Assembly: GCA_900547295.1 (NCBI GenBank)
Contig: URGK01000007.1
Span: 1 to 52,573 of the forward strand
Reading direction: 5' to 3'
DNA: 52,573 nt
Origin: an uncultured Eubacteriales bacterium
GTDB lineage: Bacteria > Bacillota > Clostridia > Peptostreptococcales > Anaerovoracaceae
The position numbers were made by a program, and so were the translations under genes. A model generated the notes under the pieces. It searched no databases, had not been told where the DNA came from, and worked only from the letters and a program-made list of their open reading frames with translations. Below, one piece after another: positions 8,765-17,414 of the stretch (the first letter of the stretch is position 1; each line of letters begins with the position of its first letter).

Positions 8765-9382
8765 ATGAAAGATGTAATTGTAATAGGCATCGCAGGCGGT
8801 ACAGGCTCAGGTAAGAGCACGCTTGTCAAAAAGATAAAAGAAGAATTTAACGACAGAACCACTATTCTGAGTCACGATTTTTACTACAAGCAGCACAATG
8901 ACATTACATTTGAACAGAGAAAAAAACTCAACTATGACCACCCGGATTCCTTTGATACGGATCTGATGATAGAGCATATCAGAGAGCTTGCTTCTGGCAG
9001 GGAAATACAAAGACCTGTATATGACTTTACAATTCACAACAGAGTAGATGATACTGTGGCAGTTAAGCCCGCCAAGGTTATTATAGTTGAGGGAATACTT
9101 ATCTTTGAGAATAAGGAGCTCAGAGATATGTTTGATATCAAGCTGTTTATAGACACAGATGCAGATGTGAGAATTATACGCAGAATTCTTCGCGATGTAA
9201 GCGAGAGAGGCAGGACTCTTGAGTCTGTGGTAAACCAGTATCTTACCACAGTCAAGCCTATGCACGAGCAGTTTGTGGAGCCGTACAAGAAATATGCGGA
9301 TATAATTATACCGGAGGGCGGACACAATCAGGTGGCAATCGAAATGGTAAATCACAGAATACATTCATTACTAAAGGGATAA
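8765..9382 (+). CDS. udk: Uridine kinase
   Basis: The 205-residue cytoplasmic kinase converts uridine (and cytidine) to the 5'-monophosphate in pyrimidine salvage. It starts with the P-loop GIAGGTGSGKST (residues 7-18) and has the family hallmarks SHDFYYK, NYDHPDSFDT, RPVYDFTIHNR and IVEGILIF. The length is normal. An upstream in-frame ATG at 8750 is less likely, because GAGGAG at 8752-8757 then serves as the SD for the ATG at 8765. The deacetylase gene follows after 19 nt, possibly cotranscribed. Confidence 0.95.
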   Translation: MKDVIVIGIAGGTGSGKSTLVKKIKEEFNDRTTILSHDFYYKQHNDITFEQRKKLNYDHPDSFDTDLMIEHIRELASGREIQRPVYDFTIHNRVDDTVAVKPAKVIIVEGILIFENKELRDMFDIKLFIDTDADVRIIRRILRDVSERGRTLESVVNQYLTTVKPMHEQFVEPYKKYADIIIPEGGHNQVAIEMVNHRIHSLLKG

Positions 9383-9401
9383 ATCTATAGGAGGAAGAGA
9401 A

Positions 9402-10451
9402 ATGAGCAGGAGAATTTTAGCTTTATTTACGGCAGTGACAGTGGCGCTGGGCATTATGGTATCAGGCGGAGGTGCGGTATACGCAGCCGAGGCGCAGGTG
9501 CCTGAAAGTCCGGATCAGGAGATAACAACAGGCTGGGTAAATGATAACGGCAAAACCTATTATGCCGATGATACGGGGGCATATGTTACAGGCTGGCAGG
9601 ATATAGACGGAAGCAGATATTATTTCGGGAAGAAAACCTCTGTAATGTACACAGGCTTTCACAAAATATCGGGGAGTAAATACTATTTCGGTAAAACCAC
9701 AGGCAAAATGTACACAGGCTTTACCAAAATTTCCGGCAGGAAATACTACTTCGGTAAAACAAGCGGCAAAATGTATACGGGTATGCACAAGATAAAAAAG
9801 AACGTATATACCTTTGATGAGGACGGAGTGCTTGTAAGGACTGTATACGGCAGCAAAAAGGCCATAGCTCTTACATATGATGACGGACCGTCTCCGAATA
9901 CGGGCACAATATTGAACACTCTTGAGAAATATGACGGACTTGCAACTTTCTTTGTTGTGGGAAGCAGAGTGTCATCGTATAAATCACAGCTCAAAAGAGC
10001 ATACAATATGGGCTGTCAGATTGGAAACCATTCCTGGAATCACGGCTGGTACGGTCAGATGAATTCCTCGCAGATTGCATCACAGATTTCAAGATGCAAC
10101 AGCGCGGTCAAAAAACAGATTGGGGAGGCTCCGGTTATATGCAGAACTCCGGGCGGGGACCAGTCATCAAATGTCAGAAACTCTGTAGGTATGCCGATAA
10201 TCCTGTGGTCTATAGATACGAGGGACTGGGCAACCCAGAATTCCTCAAAGACCTACAGCTCTGTTGTAAACGGCGCATATGACGGTGCCATTGCTCTGAT
10301 GCACGACCTTTACAAGCCGACGGCAGACGCTTCAAAGCGTATAATACCGCAGCTTGTTTCACAGGGATATCAGCTTGTAACGATTGAAGAACTCAGACTT
10401 CTGAAAGGATATAAGCTGAAGCCGGGCAGGGTATATACAAGCTTCAGATAA
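9402..10451 (+). CDS. Secreted polysaccharide deacetylase with cell-wall-binding repeats
   Basis: The 349-residue protein starts with a signal peptide (about residues 1-29, ending VYAAEA). Four to five short choline-binding/glucan-binding-type repeats follow (TGWVNDNGKTYY, TGWQDIDGSRYYF, TGFHKISGSKYYF, TGFTKISGRKYYF, TGMHKIKKNVYTF). The catalytic NodB domain begins near residue 148, with TYDDGPS (catalytic and metal Asp), the metal motif HSWNH, RTPGG, and a C-terminal LMHD. It is predicted to N- or O-deacetylate peptidoglycan or another wall polysaccharide while anchored to the wall, which often gives lysozyme resistance. SD AGGAGGAAGAG precedes the ATG. Confidence 0.92.
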   Translation: MSRRILALFTAVTVALGIMVSGGGAVYAAEAQVPESPDQEITTGWVNDNGKTYYADDTGAYVTGWQDIDGSRYYFGKKTSVMYTGFHKISGSKYYFGKTTGKMYTGFTKISGRKYYFGKTSGKMYTGMHKIKKNVYTFDEDGVLVRTVYGSKKAIALTYDDGPSPNTGTILNTLEKYDGLATFFVVGSRVSSYKSQLKRAYNMGCQIGNHSWNHGWYGQMNSSQIASQISRCNSAVKKQIGEAPVICRTPGGDQSSNVRNSVGMPIILWSIDTRDWATQNSSKTYSSVVNGAYDGAIALMHDLYKPTADASKRIIPQLVSQGYQLVTIEELRLLKGYKLKPGRVYTSFR

Positions 10452-10560
10452 ATTAATGGAATATTAATGGTACTGTAAATTATCGTGTTGGTTAGGGGGA
10501 TAGAGCTGTAAACTATTGTGAGGGTGCGGTTTCTCATCACTCCTGAGACATAGTAGATAA
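10452..10560. other. Intergenic stretch with TCTCA/TGAGA hairpin
   Basis: There is no ORF with a Shine-Dalgarno sequence here. A small hairpin TCTCA-TCACTCC-TGAGA lies at about 10532-10548, directly before the strong terminator at 10559-10590. It could be the 3' UTR of the deacetylase mRNA or a small RNA. I see no certain function. Confidence 0.35.
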
Positions 10561-10590
10561 AGAGTAGTTCAACTGCGAGCTGCTCTTTTT
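10559..10590 (+). terminator. Rho-independent terminator
   Basis: AGAGTAGTTC (10561-10570) pairs with GAGCTGCTCT (10577-10586) with two G-U pairs, around the loop AACTGC. A U run follows. Confidence 0.75.
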
Positions 10591-10741
10591 GTTTTACGCA
10601 GCAGAATGTAAGGTTGAATAAATGAGATGCAAAAGCATTTCAAAACTTTTTATTATATCATATTGCATGCACCTAAAAACGTACATCAGATATGGTATAG
10701 TAAATATATCAGGTTAGTATTAAGAGTTAAGGAGGAAGCGT

Positions 10742-10822
10742 ATGTTTAAAATTTTACTGGGTATTGCAGGTATATTGGGATTTGGAATAGGTCTGTTTGG
10801 CGAAGCAATGAAAAAGCTGTAA
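10742..10822 (+). CDS. Small hydrophobic peptide (26 aa), unknown
   Basis: A strong SD (AAGGAGGA) precedes the ATG of a 26-residue hydrophobic, glycine-rich peptide (MFKILLGIAGILGFGIGLF, then GEAMKKL). This is one candidate membrane helix with a basic tail. After its TAA stop the same frame stays open for 19 more codons (AVAAAANIVTKGAEKTVDD, ending 10882). It may therefore be a 46-residue protein interrupted by a nonsense change, or a true short peptide. A TATAGT element lies at 10696-10701. It sits between the deacetylase and the cas operon. I do not recognise a family. Confidence 0.45.
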   Translation: MFKILLGIAGILGFGIGLFGEAMKKL

Positions 10823-10928
10823 GCGGTTGCAGCAGCGGCGAATATTGTGACAAAAGGTGCGGAAAAAACGGTTGATGACTGAAATTGGCATATATACGAT
10901 TATGTAGTACCGGCAGGGTAAGTTGTTG

Positions 10929-10957
10929 TTGTGCAAATAGTCTGAATAATGTATAAT
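10929..10957 (+). promoter_or_regulatory. Candidate promoter upstream of the cas operon
   Basis: A perfect TATAAT lies at 10952-10957 with a poor -35 (TTGTGC, 10929-10934) at 17 nt. It is the best -10 element before cas3 and precedes the leader ORF and terminator hairpin. Confidence 0.45.
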
Positions 10958-10997
10958 AGATGCAGTAAATGTATTGAGTTTATAAGAGGGTACTATT

Positions 10998-11024
10998 ATG
11001 AATAATGTGATTAAATGTGTTTAA
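10998..11024 (+). CDS. Possible 8-codon leader peptide before the cas operon
   Basis: AGAGGG (10985-10990) lies 7 nt before an ATG opening the reading frame MNNVIKCV, which stops 4 nt before an intrinsic-terminator stem. The layout resembles a transcription attenuator, but a chance short ORF cannot be excluded. Confidence 0.3.
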   Translation: MNNVIKCV

Positions 11025-11028
11025 ATAT

Positions 11029-11073
11029 AACTTCAAGGCGGAGCAGAGATGCTTGGCCTTGGAGTTTTGTTTT
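11029..11073 (+). terminator. Intrinsic terminator (possible attenuator) upstream of cas3
   Basis: AACTTCAAGGC (11029-11039) pairs with GCCTTGGAGTT (11056-11066) over 11 bp with one G-U pair, and the tract TTTTGTTTT follows. It lies about 90 nt before cas3. It either ends an upstream transcript or limits read-through into the cas operon. Confidence 0.65.
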
Positions 11074-11161
11074 AGACTGAGGTTTTATATAGAAAGCTAT
11101 ACTATACGCCGCAGTTTTAAAGATATTGAGGGGAAAGAAACGTTATATTGGAGTGAAAACG

Positions 11162-13351
11162 ATGTATATTGCACATATAAACGAAGACACAAAGCAAATT
11201 CAAACTATTAAGGAACACAGTGAAAATGTGGCCATGCTGTGTCGAAAGTTTGCAGTTCCAGAGCTGAAAGACCTTATGTATATTATAGGTATATTACATG
11301 ATATAGGTAAATATCAGTCATCTTTTCAAAAAAGAATACAGGGAGATAATATTAGGGTTGAACATTCTATCTGTGGTGCAATTGTTGCACATAATAGGTA
11401 TTTAAATTCGATTGCTTTAATAATTGAGCACTGTATTGCAGGACATCATAGCGGCCTTGCTGATACTGGTTTTTTCAATGACACTAAAGATATGTCAACT
11501 TTACATGGAAGATTAAAGAGAACATATGAACCAATAGACTCTTACGCTCGGGAATTAGAAGTTCCGAATATAGATAATAGTGAACAATTGTTGAAATATA
11601 TAGTTAATGATTGTGATAATGATAGTAATAAGCTTATAGATAAATTTGCATTTCTCGTTAGATATTGTTTTTCGTGTTTAACAGATGCTGATTCATTAGA
11701 CACGGCAAAGTTTTGCAATGGTGATACTAATCGTAAGTTAACTGCAGATTTCGTTAAATGCCTAAAAAAAATTGATGATAAACTAGCATCTTTCTCATGT
11801 ATAACAGAGCTGCAGAAAACAAGAGCAAAATTACAGAAGCAGGCGTTTGATTGTACTGCTGAAAAGTCAGAAATTTATTTGCTTAATATGCCTACAGGAA
11901 GTGGTAAAACTCTCTGCAGTGTCAAATTTGCACTAGAGAGAGCCATCAAAGAAGATAAGAAGCGGATTATCTATATAATTCCATATAACAGTATAATTGA
12001 GCAAACTGCAAATGAATTTGAGGCGATTTTTAAAGATGATGCAGAGATTCTACGGCATCAGTCAACCTTTTCATATGACGATAAAGAAGATTTGGAAGAA
12101 GATTATAGAGTTACGGTTAAATTAGCAATAGAAAACTGGGATGCGCAGTTTATAATTACAACTGCAGTACAATTTTTTGAATCTATATATGCAAATAAGA
12201 GGGGGAAACTTCGCAAACTACATAATATGGCCGACAGTATTTTAGTATTTGATGAGGCACATCTTATGCCTAAAGATTACTTGCAGCCTTGTCTTGAAGC
12301 TGTTTCGTATATAACAAGATATCTTAATAGTGAAGCTGTTTTTCTGACAGCTACTATGCCTGATTTTAAAAATTTGATAGCACAATATGCAATAAGCGAT
12401 ACTAAAATATATAATCTTGTAGATGATACATCAGGATTTGAAAAATTTAATAAATGCAAATACAAATATATTGGAAATGTAAGTGATGATTCTCTTATAT
12501 CTTATGCTGAAAAATATCCTTCGAGCCTGATTATAGTAAACAAGAGGAAAAAAGCAAAGCAGATTTTTGAAGGACTGCGAGGCAGAAAATTTCATTTATC
12601 AACATATATGACGGCATATGATAGAGAAAGAGTTATAACCCGGATTAAGGAAGAACTTTGCAATCTTGAAAAGGAGTATCCGGATTATAGAAATGTGCCT
12701 GAAGAAAGAAGGATTATAGTTGTTTCAACATCACTTATTGAAGCCGGTGTAGACCTGGACTTTTTTACTGTTTTTAGAGAAATGGCAGGTTTAGATAATA
12801 TATTGCAGTCTGGCGGAAGATGTAATCGCGAAGGCAAACGGGAAAATGCAGAGGTATTTATTTTTGAATTTGACAGCGAATTTGGAAAAGCCTCTGCAGA
12901 TGAGAGAACTAATATAACAAAGGGGCTGATTAAAAAATACGGAGATATAACAAACAATGAGTGTGTTGAGGAATATTATGACAGGTTGTTTTTTATAAAT
13001 CACGATAATATCGTAAAAAACTCAATGCATCAGTTCTGTAAGAGCTTTAAGAGTATCCCCTTTAGAGAATATTCGCAAAGGTTTGAACTGATAGACTCAA
13101 AGACTGTATCTGTGGTTGTGACAAGAGATGAAAAAAGCGGGGCTATGATTGAACATCTGAGAGAATACGGATATGGCAACCAAAGAATATTACAAAAGTA
13201 CGCTTTTTCAATATATCAGTACGAATTTGATGATTTGTACAGACAAAATATTATAGATGATTATGATAGTGGCATCTGGTGTTTAACAAATACAGATTAT
13301 TATGATGAGGAAACAGGGATTTTATTTGAAGCAAAAGATTATTTTATCTAA
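11162..13351 (+). CDS. cas3: CRISPR-associated helicase-nuclease Cas3 (type I-C)
   Basis: The 729-residue effector nuclease is recruited by Cascade to nick and degrade target DNA. The N-terminal HD nuclease domain shows KEHSENVAML, GILHDIGKYQ, HSICGAIVA and HCIAGHHSG. The SF2 helicase follows with Walker A MPTGSGKT near residue 244, the DEAH box LVFDEAHLMP, TATMPDF, and motif VI QSGGRCNREG. An upstream in-frame TTG at 11126 lacks a good SD. The ATG at 11162 has GGAG 8-10 nt upstream. It is the first gene of a tightly packed operon ending in cas2. Codon use is more AT-rich than in the flanking housekeeping genes. Confidence 0.95.
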   Translation: MYIAHINEDTKQIQTIKEHSENVAMLCRKFAVPELKDLMYIIGILHDIGKYQSSFQKRIQGDNIRVEHSICGAIVAHNRYLNSIALIIEHCIAGHHSGLADTGFFNDTKDMSTLHGRLKRTYEPIDSYARELEVPNIDNSEQLLKYIVNDCDNDSNKLIDKFAFLVRYCFSCLTDADSLDTAKFCNGDTNRKLTADFVKCLKKIDDKLASFSCITELQKTRAKLQKQAFDCTAEKSEIYLLNMPTGSGKTLCSVKFALERAIKEDKKRIIYIIPYNSIIEQTANEFEAIFKDDAEILRHQSTFSYDDKEDLEEDYRVTVKLAIENWDAQFIITTAVQFFESIYANKRGKLRKLHNMADSILVFDEAHLMPKDYLQPCLEAVSYITRYLNSEAVFLTATMPDFKNLIAQYAISDTKIYNLVDDTSGFEKFNKCKYKYIGNVSDDSLISYAEKYPSSLIIVNKRKKAKQIFEGLRGRKFHLSTYMTAYDRERVITRIKEELCNLEKEYPDYRNVPEERRIIVVSTSLIEAGVDLDFFTVFREMAGLDNILQSGGRCNREGKRENAEVFIFEFDSEFGKASADERTNITKGLIKKYGDITNNECVEEYYDRLFFINHDNIVKNSMHQFCKSFKSIPFREYSQRFELIDSKTVSVVVTRDEKSGAMIEHLREYGYGNQRILQKYAFSIYQYEFDDLYRQNIIDDYDSGIWCLTNTDYYDEETGILFEAKDYFI

Positions 13352-13376
13352 CAAGATTGCAGAAAGGAGTTTTGAA

Positions 13377-14105
13377 GTGAGCTACGGTTTTAAAATTATG
13401 GTTGAGGGTGATTATGCGTGCTTTACAAGACCTGAAATGAAGGTTGAGAGAGTAAGCTATGATGTGCCTACACCGGGAGCATTGGAAGGAATGCTAAAAA
13501 GTATTTACTGGAAACCGGCAATACAGTATGTGATTGATAAGATTATAGTTTTTAACCCTATAGACTTCATAAATGTACGTAGAAATGAAGTTAAAGAAAA
13601 AGTATCGAAACGAAAAGTACTGTCGCAGATGAAGGGAAAAGGTGATGACTCTTGTATCTATACTTCTGAGACAAGAAGCCAGCGTGGAGCTGTGGTTCTT
13701 AAAAATGTTAAATATGGAGTAGAATTTCATTTTGAGCCTACAGGGATAAAAAATGAAAAAGAAGATGATAGTGCAAAGAAGCATTATTCGATAATAAAAA
13801 GAAGGTTGGAAAAAGGTCAGCAGTTTAGGACACCTTGTCTGGGCTGCAGTGAATTTCCAGTAAAACGCATAGAAATGGTTGATGAATTTGACTTTGACCT
13901 CATAAGTTCAGACATTATAGCTATGGGCGATGTTGATTTGGGATTTATGAATTATAAAGTGGAATTCAAAGATAATGGAATTCCTAAGAATAATGACTGG
14001 AATAATCCAATCTTTTCAGACCTGGCAACAACAAAGTATTACCGCCCACATATGATAAAAGGCGTTATTGATGTTGATAAATACAGGAGGGAAACCAGAT
14101 GTTAA
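13377..14105 (+). CDS. cas5c: Type I-C CRISPR-associated protein Cas5c (Cas5d), pre-crRNA endonuclease
   Basis: The 242-residue RAMP protein replaces Cas6 in type I-C: it cuts pre-crRNA in the repeat and stays on the 5' handle within Cascade. Typical features are the start YGFKIMVEGDYACFTRPEMKVERVSYDVPTP, the GALEGMLKSIYWKP helix, and SETRSQRG-type sequence. The frame is open upstream to 13302, inside cas3. The GTG at 13377 is chosen because AAAGGAG (13364-13370) precedes it and the protein then starts at the conserved segment with family-typical length. It overlaps cas8c by 7 nt. Confidence 0.92.
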   Translation: MSYGFKIMVEGDYACFTRPEMKVERVSYDVPTPGALEGMLKSIYWKPAIQYVIDKIIVFNPIDFINVRRNEVKEKVSKRKVLSQMKGKGDDSCIYTSETRSQRGAVVLKNVKYGVEFHFEPTGIKNEKEDDSAKKHYSIIKRRLEKGQQFRTPCLGCSEFPVKRIEMVDEFDFDLISSDIIAMGDVDLGFMNYKVEFKDNGIPKNNDWNNPIFSDLATTKYYRPHMIKGVIDVDKYRRETRC

Positions 14106-15886
14106 TAAAGGCACTCTGCGATTATTGTGATATTCTGGATGAAAGGGGAAAAACTTTAGATGACAAGTATTCTTTTGTGGATATAAGTTATCTGGTTTCA
14201 CTTACTCCTGAAGGGAATATTGATAATATTATAGATTATCGTGATACGGAAGTAATAATAAATGGAACGAAACAAAAAGAGAAAAAAATTCCTAAAAAAC
14301 TGATAATGCCAAAGAGAACTGAAAAGTCAGGGATTGAAGCAAATATAATCGAACATAGACCAGTATATATTTTCGGGCTAAATATGGATAAAGAAATATT
14401 AACAACAGAAGATAAAACAAATAAAGCTGAAAACTCACATAAAGAGTTTGTAGAGAAGAATAAGGCTTTTTTAGAGGGAATTGATGTTCCTGTTGTTAAT
14501 GCCTACAGAAACTTTATTGTAAATTGGATTCCGGCAAATGAAACTGAGAACAGATACCTTTTATCTTTGGGAAAAGAGTATAATAAATATTTTGCTTTTT
14601 GTTTGTCAGGAGAACCTGATAAACTTCTTCACGATAATCCACAGGTAAAAGAAAAATGGAATGAAATTTACAGCAACCAAAAGGATGGAGAAGAAGCGGT
14701 GTTTGCACAATGTGCTATTGATGGACAAGCTGCACCGATTGCAAAAATACATAGTAAAATTAAAGGAATAAAAGGAGGGTTGCCTACTGGCGGTGTTCTT
14801 ATTGGGTTTAATAATGAAGCAGAAGAATCATATGGACATAAGCAATCATATAACAGCAATATATCTGAGAGTGTTATGCACAAATACACTAAAGCACTGA
14901 ATTATCTGCTGAACAGTGAGAAAAATAAAAATTCAATTGACGATGTGACTGTTGTGTTTTGGGCAATGAGTAAAGAAGAAAAATATGATGACTTGCTTTC
15001 CGCAATATTGTTTTATAATAGCAATGTCCTTGATACTGAACAGACAGAAGAAATGTTAGCAAAACTTATGGAATCAGCTAAAGATGGTAATATCGTTACA
15101 AGCAGGTTAGATGGTTTTGAAAATATTGATCCTGATGTTGACTTTTACATAGTAGGATTTAAACCAAATAGCTCTAGAATTGCACTTAAGTTCATATATC
15201 ATAAAAAAATTGGATTTATTCTAGAAAATATTGCGAGACATCAGAATGATATGCGTATTGTCGGTCAGAAAAAAACGGTAGAACTGTGGCGATTGAAAAA
15301 TGAACTCATTTCACCCAAAAGTAAAAATGAAACAGTAGATCCATCTCTGCTTGCAAAAATATTTGAGGCTATAATTTATAATAGCCGGTACCCTGAATAC
15401 TTACTTGCAACAGTTGTTCATAGGGTAAAAACAGATACTGATTTAAAACTTAATTATATAAGAGCTGGTATTATTAAAGCCTGTATAAACAGAAAAGAGA
15501 GAAGTTTATGTCGAGGGGAGGAGTTAACAGTGGCATTAAACAGAGAAAATAATAATCAGGCATATCTTTGTGGAAGACTATTTGCTGTGCTTGAGAGATT
15601 GCAGCAAAGTGCATCAAATAATCAGTTGAACAGAACTATTAAAGATGCTTATTTTTCATCAGCGGCATCAAAGCCGGCAATAATCTTTCCTAAACTGCTT
15701 AAGCTGGCACAGAATCATCTTAACAAAGTGAGTTCGCCAGTATTTTTCAACAAGAGTATTGGTGAAATAGTTAATTCATTAGATGGTAAATTTCCTGATA
15801 CATTAAATCTTACTGAACAAGGGAAATTTATGATAGGTTATTACCATCAGAACCAGAGCTTTTTTGAAAAAAATGATGATAAATAG
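14099..15886 (+). CDS. cas8c: Type I-C CRISPR-associated protein Cas8c (Csd1)
   Basis: The 595-residue large subunit of the type I-C effector normally recognises the PAM and positions the R-loop. It starts MLIKALCDYCDIL with SD AGGAGGGA inside the end of cas5c. Csd1 hallmarks include YSFVDISYLVSLTPEG, IEANIIEHRPVYIFGL, GEPDKLLHDNPQVKEKW, LPTGGVLIGFNNEAEESYG and SRYPEYLLATVVHRVKTD. In many type I-C systems the C-terminal part is also translated internally as Cas11c. I did not find a decisive internal SD/ATG for that here. Confidence 0.93.
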   Translation: MLIKALCDYCDILDERGKTLDDKYSFVDISYLVSLTPEGNIDNIIDYRDTEVIINGTKQKEKKIPKKLIMPKRTEKSGIEANIIEHRPVYIFGLNMDKEILTTEDKTNKAENSHKEFVEKNKAFLEGIDVPVVNAYRNFIVNWIPANETENRYLLSLGKEYNKYFAFCLSGEPDKLLHDNPQVKEKWNEIYSNQKDGEEAVFAQCAIDGQAAPIAKIHSKIKGIKGGLPTGGVLIGFNNEAEESYGHKQSYNSNISESVMHKYTKALNYLLNSEKNKNSIDDVTVVFWAMSKEEKYDDLLSAILFYNSNVLDTEQTEEMLAKLMESAKDGNIVTSRLDGFENIDPDVDFYIVGFKPNSSRIALKFIYHKKIGFILENIARHQNDMRIVGQKKTVELWRLKNELISPKSKNETVDPSLLAKIFEAIIYNSRYPEYLLATVVHRVKTDTDLKLNYIRAGIIKACINRKERSLCRGEELTVALNRENNNQAYLCGRLFAVLERLQQSASNNQLNRTIKDAYFSSAASKPAIIFPKLLKLAQNHLNKVSSPVFFNKSIGEIVNSLDGKFPDTLNLTEQGKFMIGYYHQNQSFFEKNDDK

Positions 15887-15897
15887 GAGGAAATGAA

Positions 15898-16755
15898 ATG
15901 GCTATTAAAAACAGATATGATTTTGTAATGTTATTTGATGTTGAGAATGGAAATCCTAACGGTGACCCGGATGCAGGAAACAATCCCAGAGTAGATGCGG
16001 AAACTAACTTCGGATACATAACAGATGTATGTTTGAAAAGAAAAATAAGAAACTATGTGGAACTCTGTAAAGACGGTGAAGCAGGGTACAACATCCTTAT
16101 AAAGCCGGATAAGGCTCTTAATACAAAATTTGAGGATGCATATAAGGAGAATAATCTTAAAACCGGACAGAAAGGAAAAAATACAGATGATGTAAGAACT
16201 GCAAGGGATTATATGTGTAAGAACTATTTTGATGCCAGAGCTTTTGGTGCTGTTATGTCAACTGGAGATAATCCGTGCGGTATAGTCAGAGGTCCGGTAC
16301 AGATTAATTTTGCGAGGAGTGTTTCCCCTGTAAATATAGAAGATGTTACAATAACAAGACAGGCTAGAACAACCGGTGAACGTCAGGAAACTGGAGAAAC
16401 AGAAATGGGAAGAAAGAGCATTATTCCTTATGCTTTGTATAGAGCTGAAGGTTATGTGTCTGCTGCTCTTGCGAATAAAACAACGGGTTTAAGTGAAAAC
16501 GATTTGGACTTGCTCTGGAATGCAATAATTAATATGTTTGAACACGATCATAGTGCAGCTAGAGGAAAAATGTGCATGAGAAAGCTTTATATATTCAAGC
16601 ATGAAAATATATTAGGAAATTGTCCGTCGCATATTCTTTTTGATAAAATATCAATAATACATAAGAATGAAAATCCACCTAGGGAATTTAATGATTATGA
16701 AATATCAGTGGATAACGAAATGCCACAGGGAGTGGAACTTATTAGTATGATATGA
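15898..16755 (+). CDS. cas7c: Type I-C CRISPR-associated protein Cas7c (Csd2), crRNA backbone subunit
   Basis: The 285-residue backbone protein polymerises along the crRNA spacer. The N-terminus LFDVENGNPNGDPDAGNNPR is diagnostic of Csd2. The later segments YFDARAFGAVMSTGD, GPVQINFARSVSPV and ITRQARTT are also family-typical. AGGAGG lies 5-10 nt upstream of the ATG. Its stop overlaps the cas4 start by 4 nt (ATGA), indicating translational coupling. Confidence 0.95.
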   Translation: MAIKNRYDFVMLFDVENGNPNGDPDAGNNPRVDAETNFGYITDVCLKRKIRNYVELCKDGEAGYNILIKPDKALNTKFEDAYKENNLKTGQKGKNTDDVRTARDYMCKNYFDARAFGAVMSTGDNPCGIVRGPVQINFARSVSPVNIEDVTITRQARTTGERQETGETEMGRKSIIPYALYRAEGYVSAALANKTTGLSENDLDLLWNAIINMFEHDHSAARGKMCMRKLYIFKHENILGNCPSHILFDKISIIHKNENPPREFNDYEISVDNEMPQGVELISMI

Positions 16756-17414
16756 TTAATGATGAAATTACAATAAGGTCAATACAGCATTATCTGTACT
16801 GCCCACATAGGTGGGGGCTTTTGGAAATAGATAAGGCTTGGTCTGAAAACACGTTTGTAGTTAAAGCAAACATAATGCATAAAAAAGTACATAATAATAT
16901 GAGCTATGTGCCGTCTAAAGGGAAAAGAGTTATTACTTCTGTAAAAGTATATAATGATAGCCCGGAATATAATCTGTATGGAATTGTAGACTCTGTAGAA
17001 ATAGTAAAAAAAGAAGATGGTACTGCAGATATTAACATTGTTGAGTATAAGCCAACTAAGCCTAAAAATAAAGAATACAATGAGGATGATTTTATGCAGG
17101 TATTTGCCCAAAAGTTATGCCTTGACTATAGTTTTGGCTGCGATTGTACTGGATACATATATTATGGAGATGTAAGAAAAAAAGTTCGATTGCCATTGAA
17201 AGAAAACTATGATGTATACAATGAAAAGCTTAAAGAAATTTTAAAAGCAATGCGCTTATATTTAGAATCAGGCAATATACCGAGAATTGTTAGGGGACAG
17301 AATTGTAACGGCTGCTCTATGAAGGATTTGTGTATGCCTAAAATAAGATTGCCCAAAAGCATAAGAGCAGATATAAAGAAAATGACTGAGGTTTTAAATG
17401 AGGAAGTTACTTAA
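16752..17414 (+). CDS. cas4: CRISPR-associated exonuclease Cas4
   Basis: The 220-residue RecB-like Fe-S nuclease selects and trims PAM-containing prespacers together with Cas1-Cas2. The first cysteine of the Fe-S cluster is in YLYCPHRW and the last three are in CNGCSMKDLC. The catalytic part shows IVEYKPTKPK and QVFAQKLCLD. It overlaps cas7c by 4 nt and cas1 by 17 nt. Confidence 0.93.
   Translation: MINDEITIRSIQHYLYCPHRWGLLEIDKAWSENTFVVKANIMHKKVHNNMSYVPSKGKRVITSVKVYNDSPEYNLYGIVDSVEIVKKEDGTADINIVEYKPTKPKNKEYNEDDFMQVFAQKLCLDYSFGCDCTGYIYYGDVRKKVRLPLKENYDVYNEKLKEILKAMRLYLESGNIPRIVRGQNCNGCSMKDLCMPKIRLPKSIRADIKKMTEVLNEEVT

Noticed and set aside
14099..15886. Internal translation start for Cas11c within cas8c
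   Set aside because: Known in other type I-C systems, but I could not identify a clear SD plus start at the expected position here.
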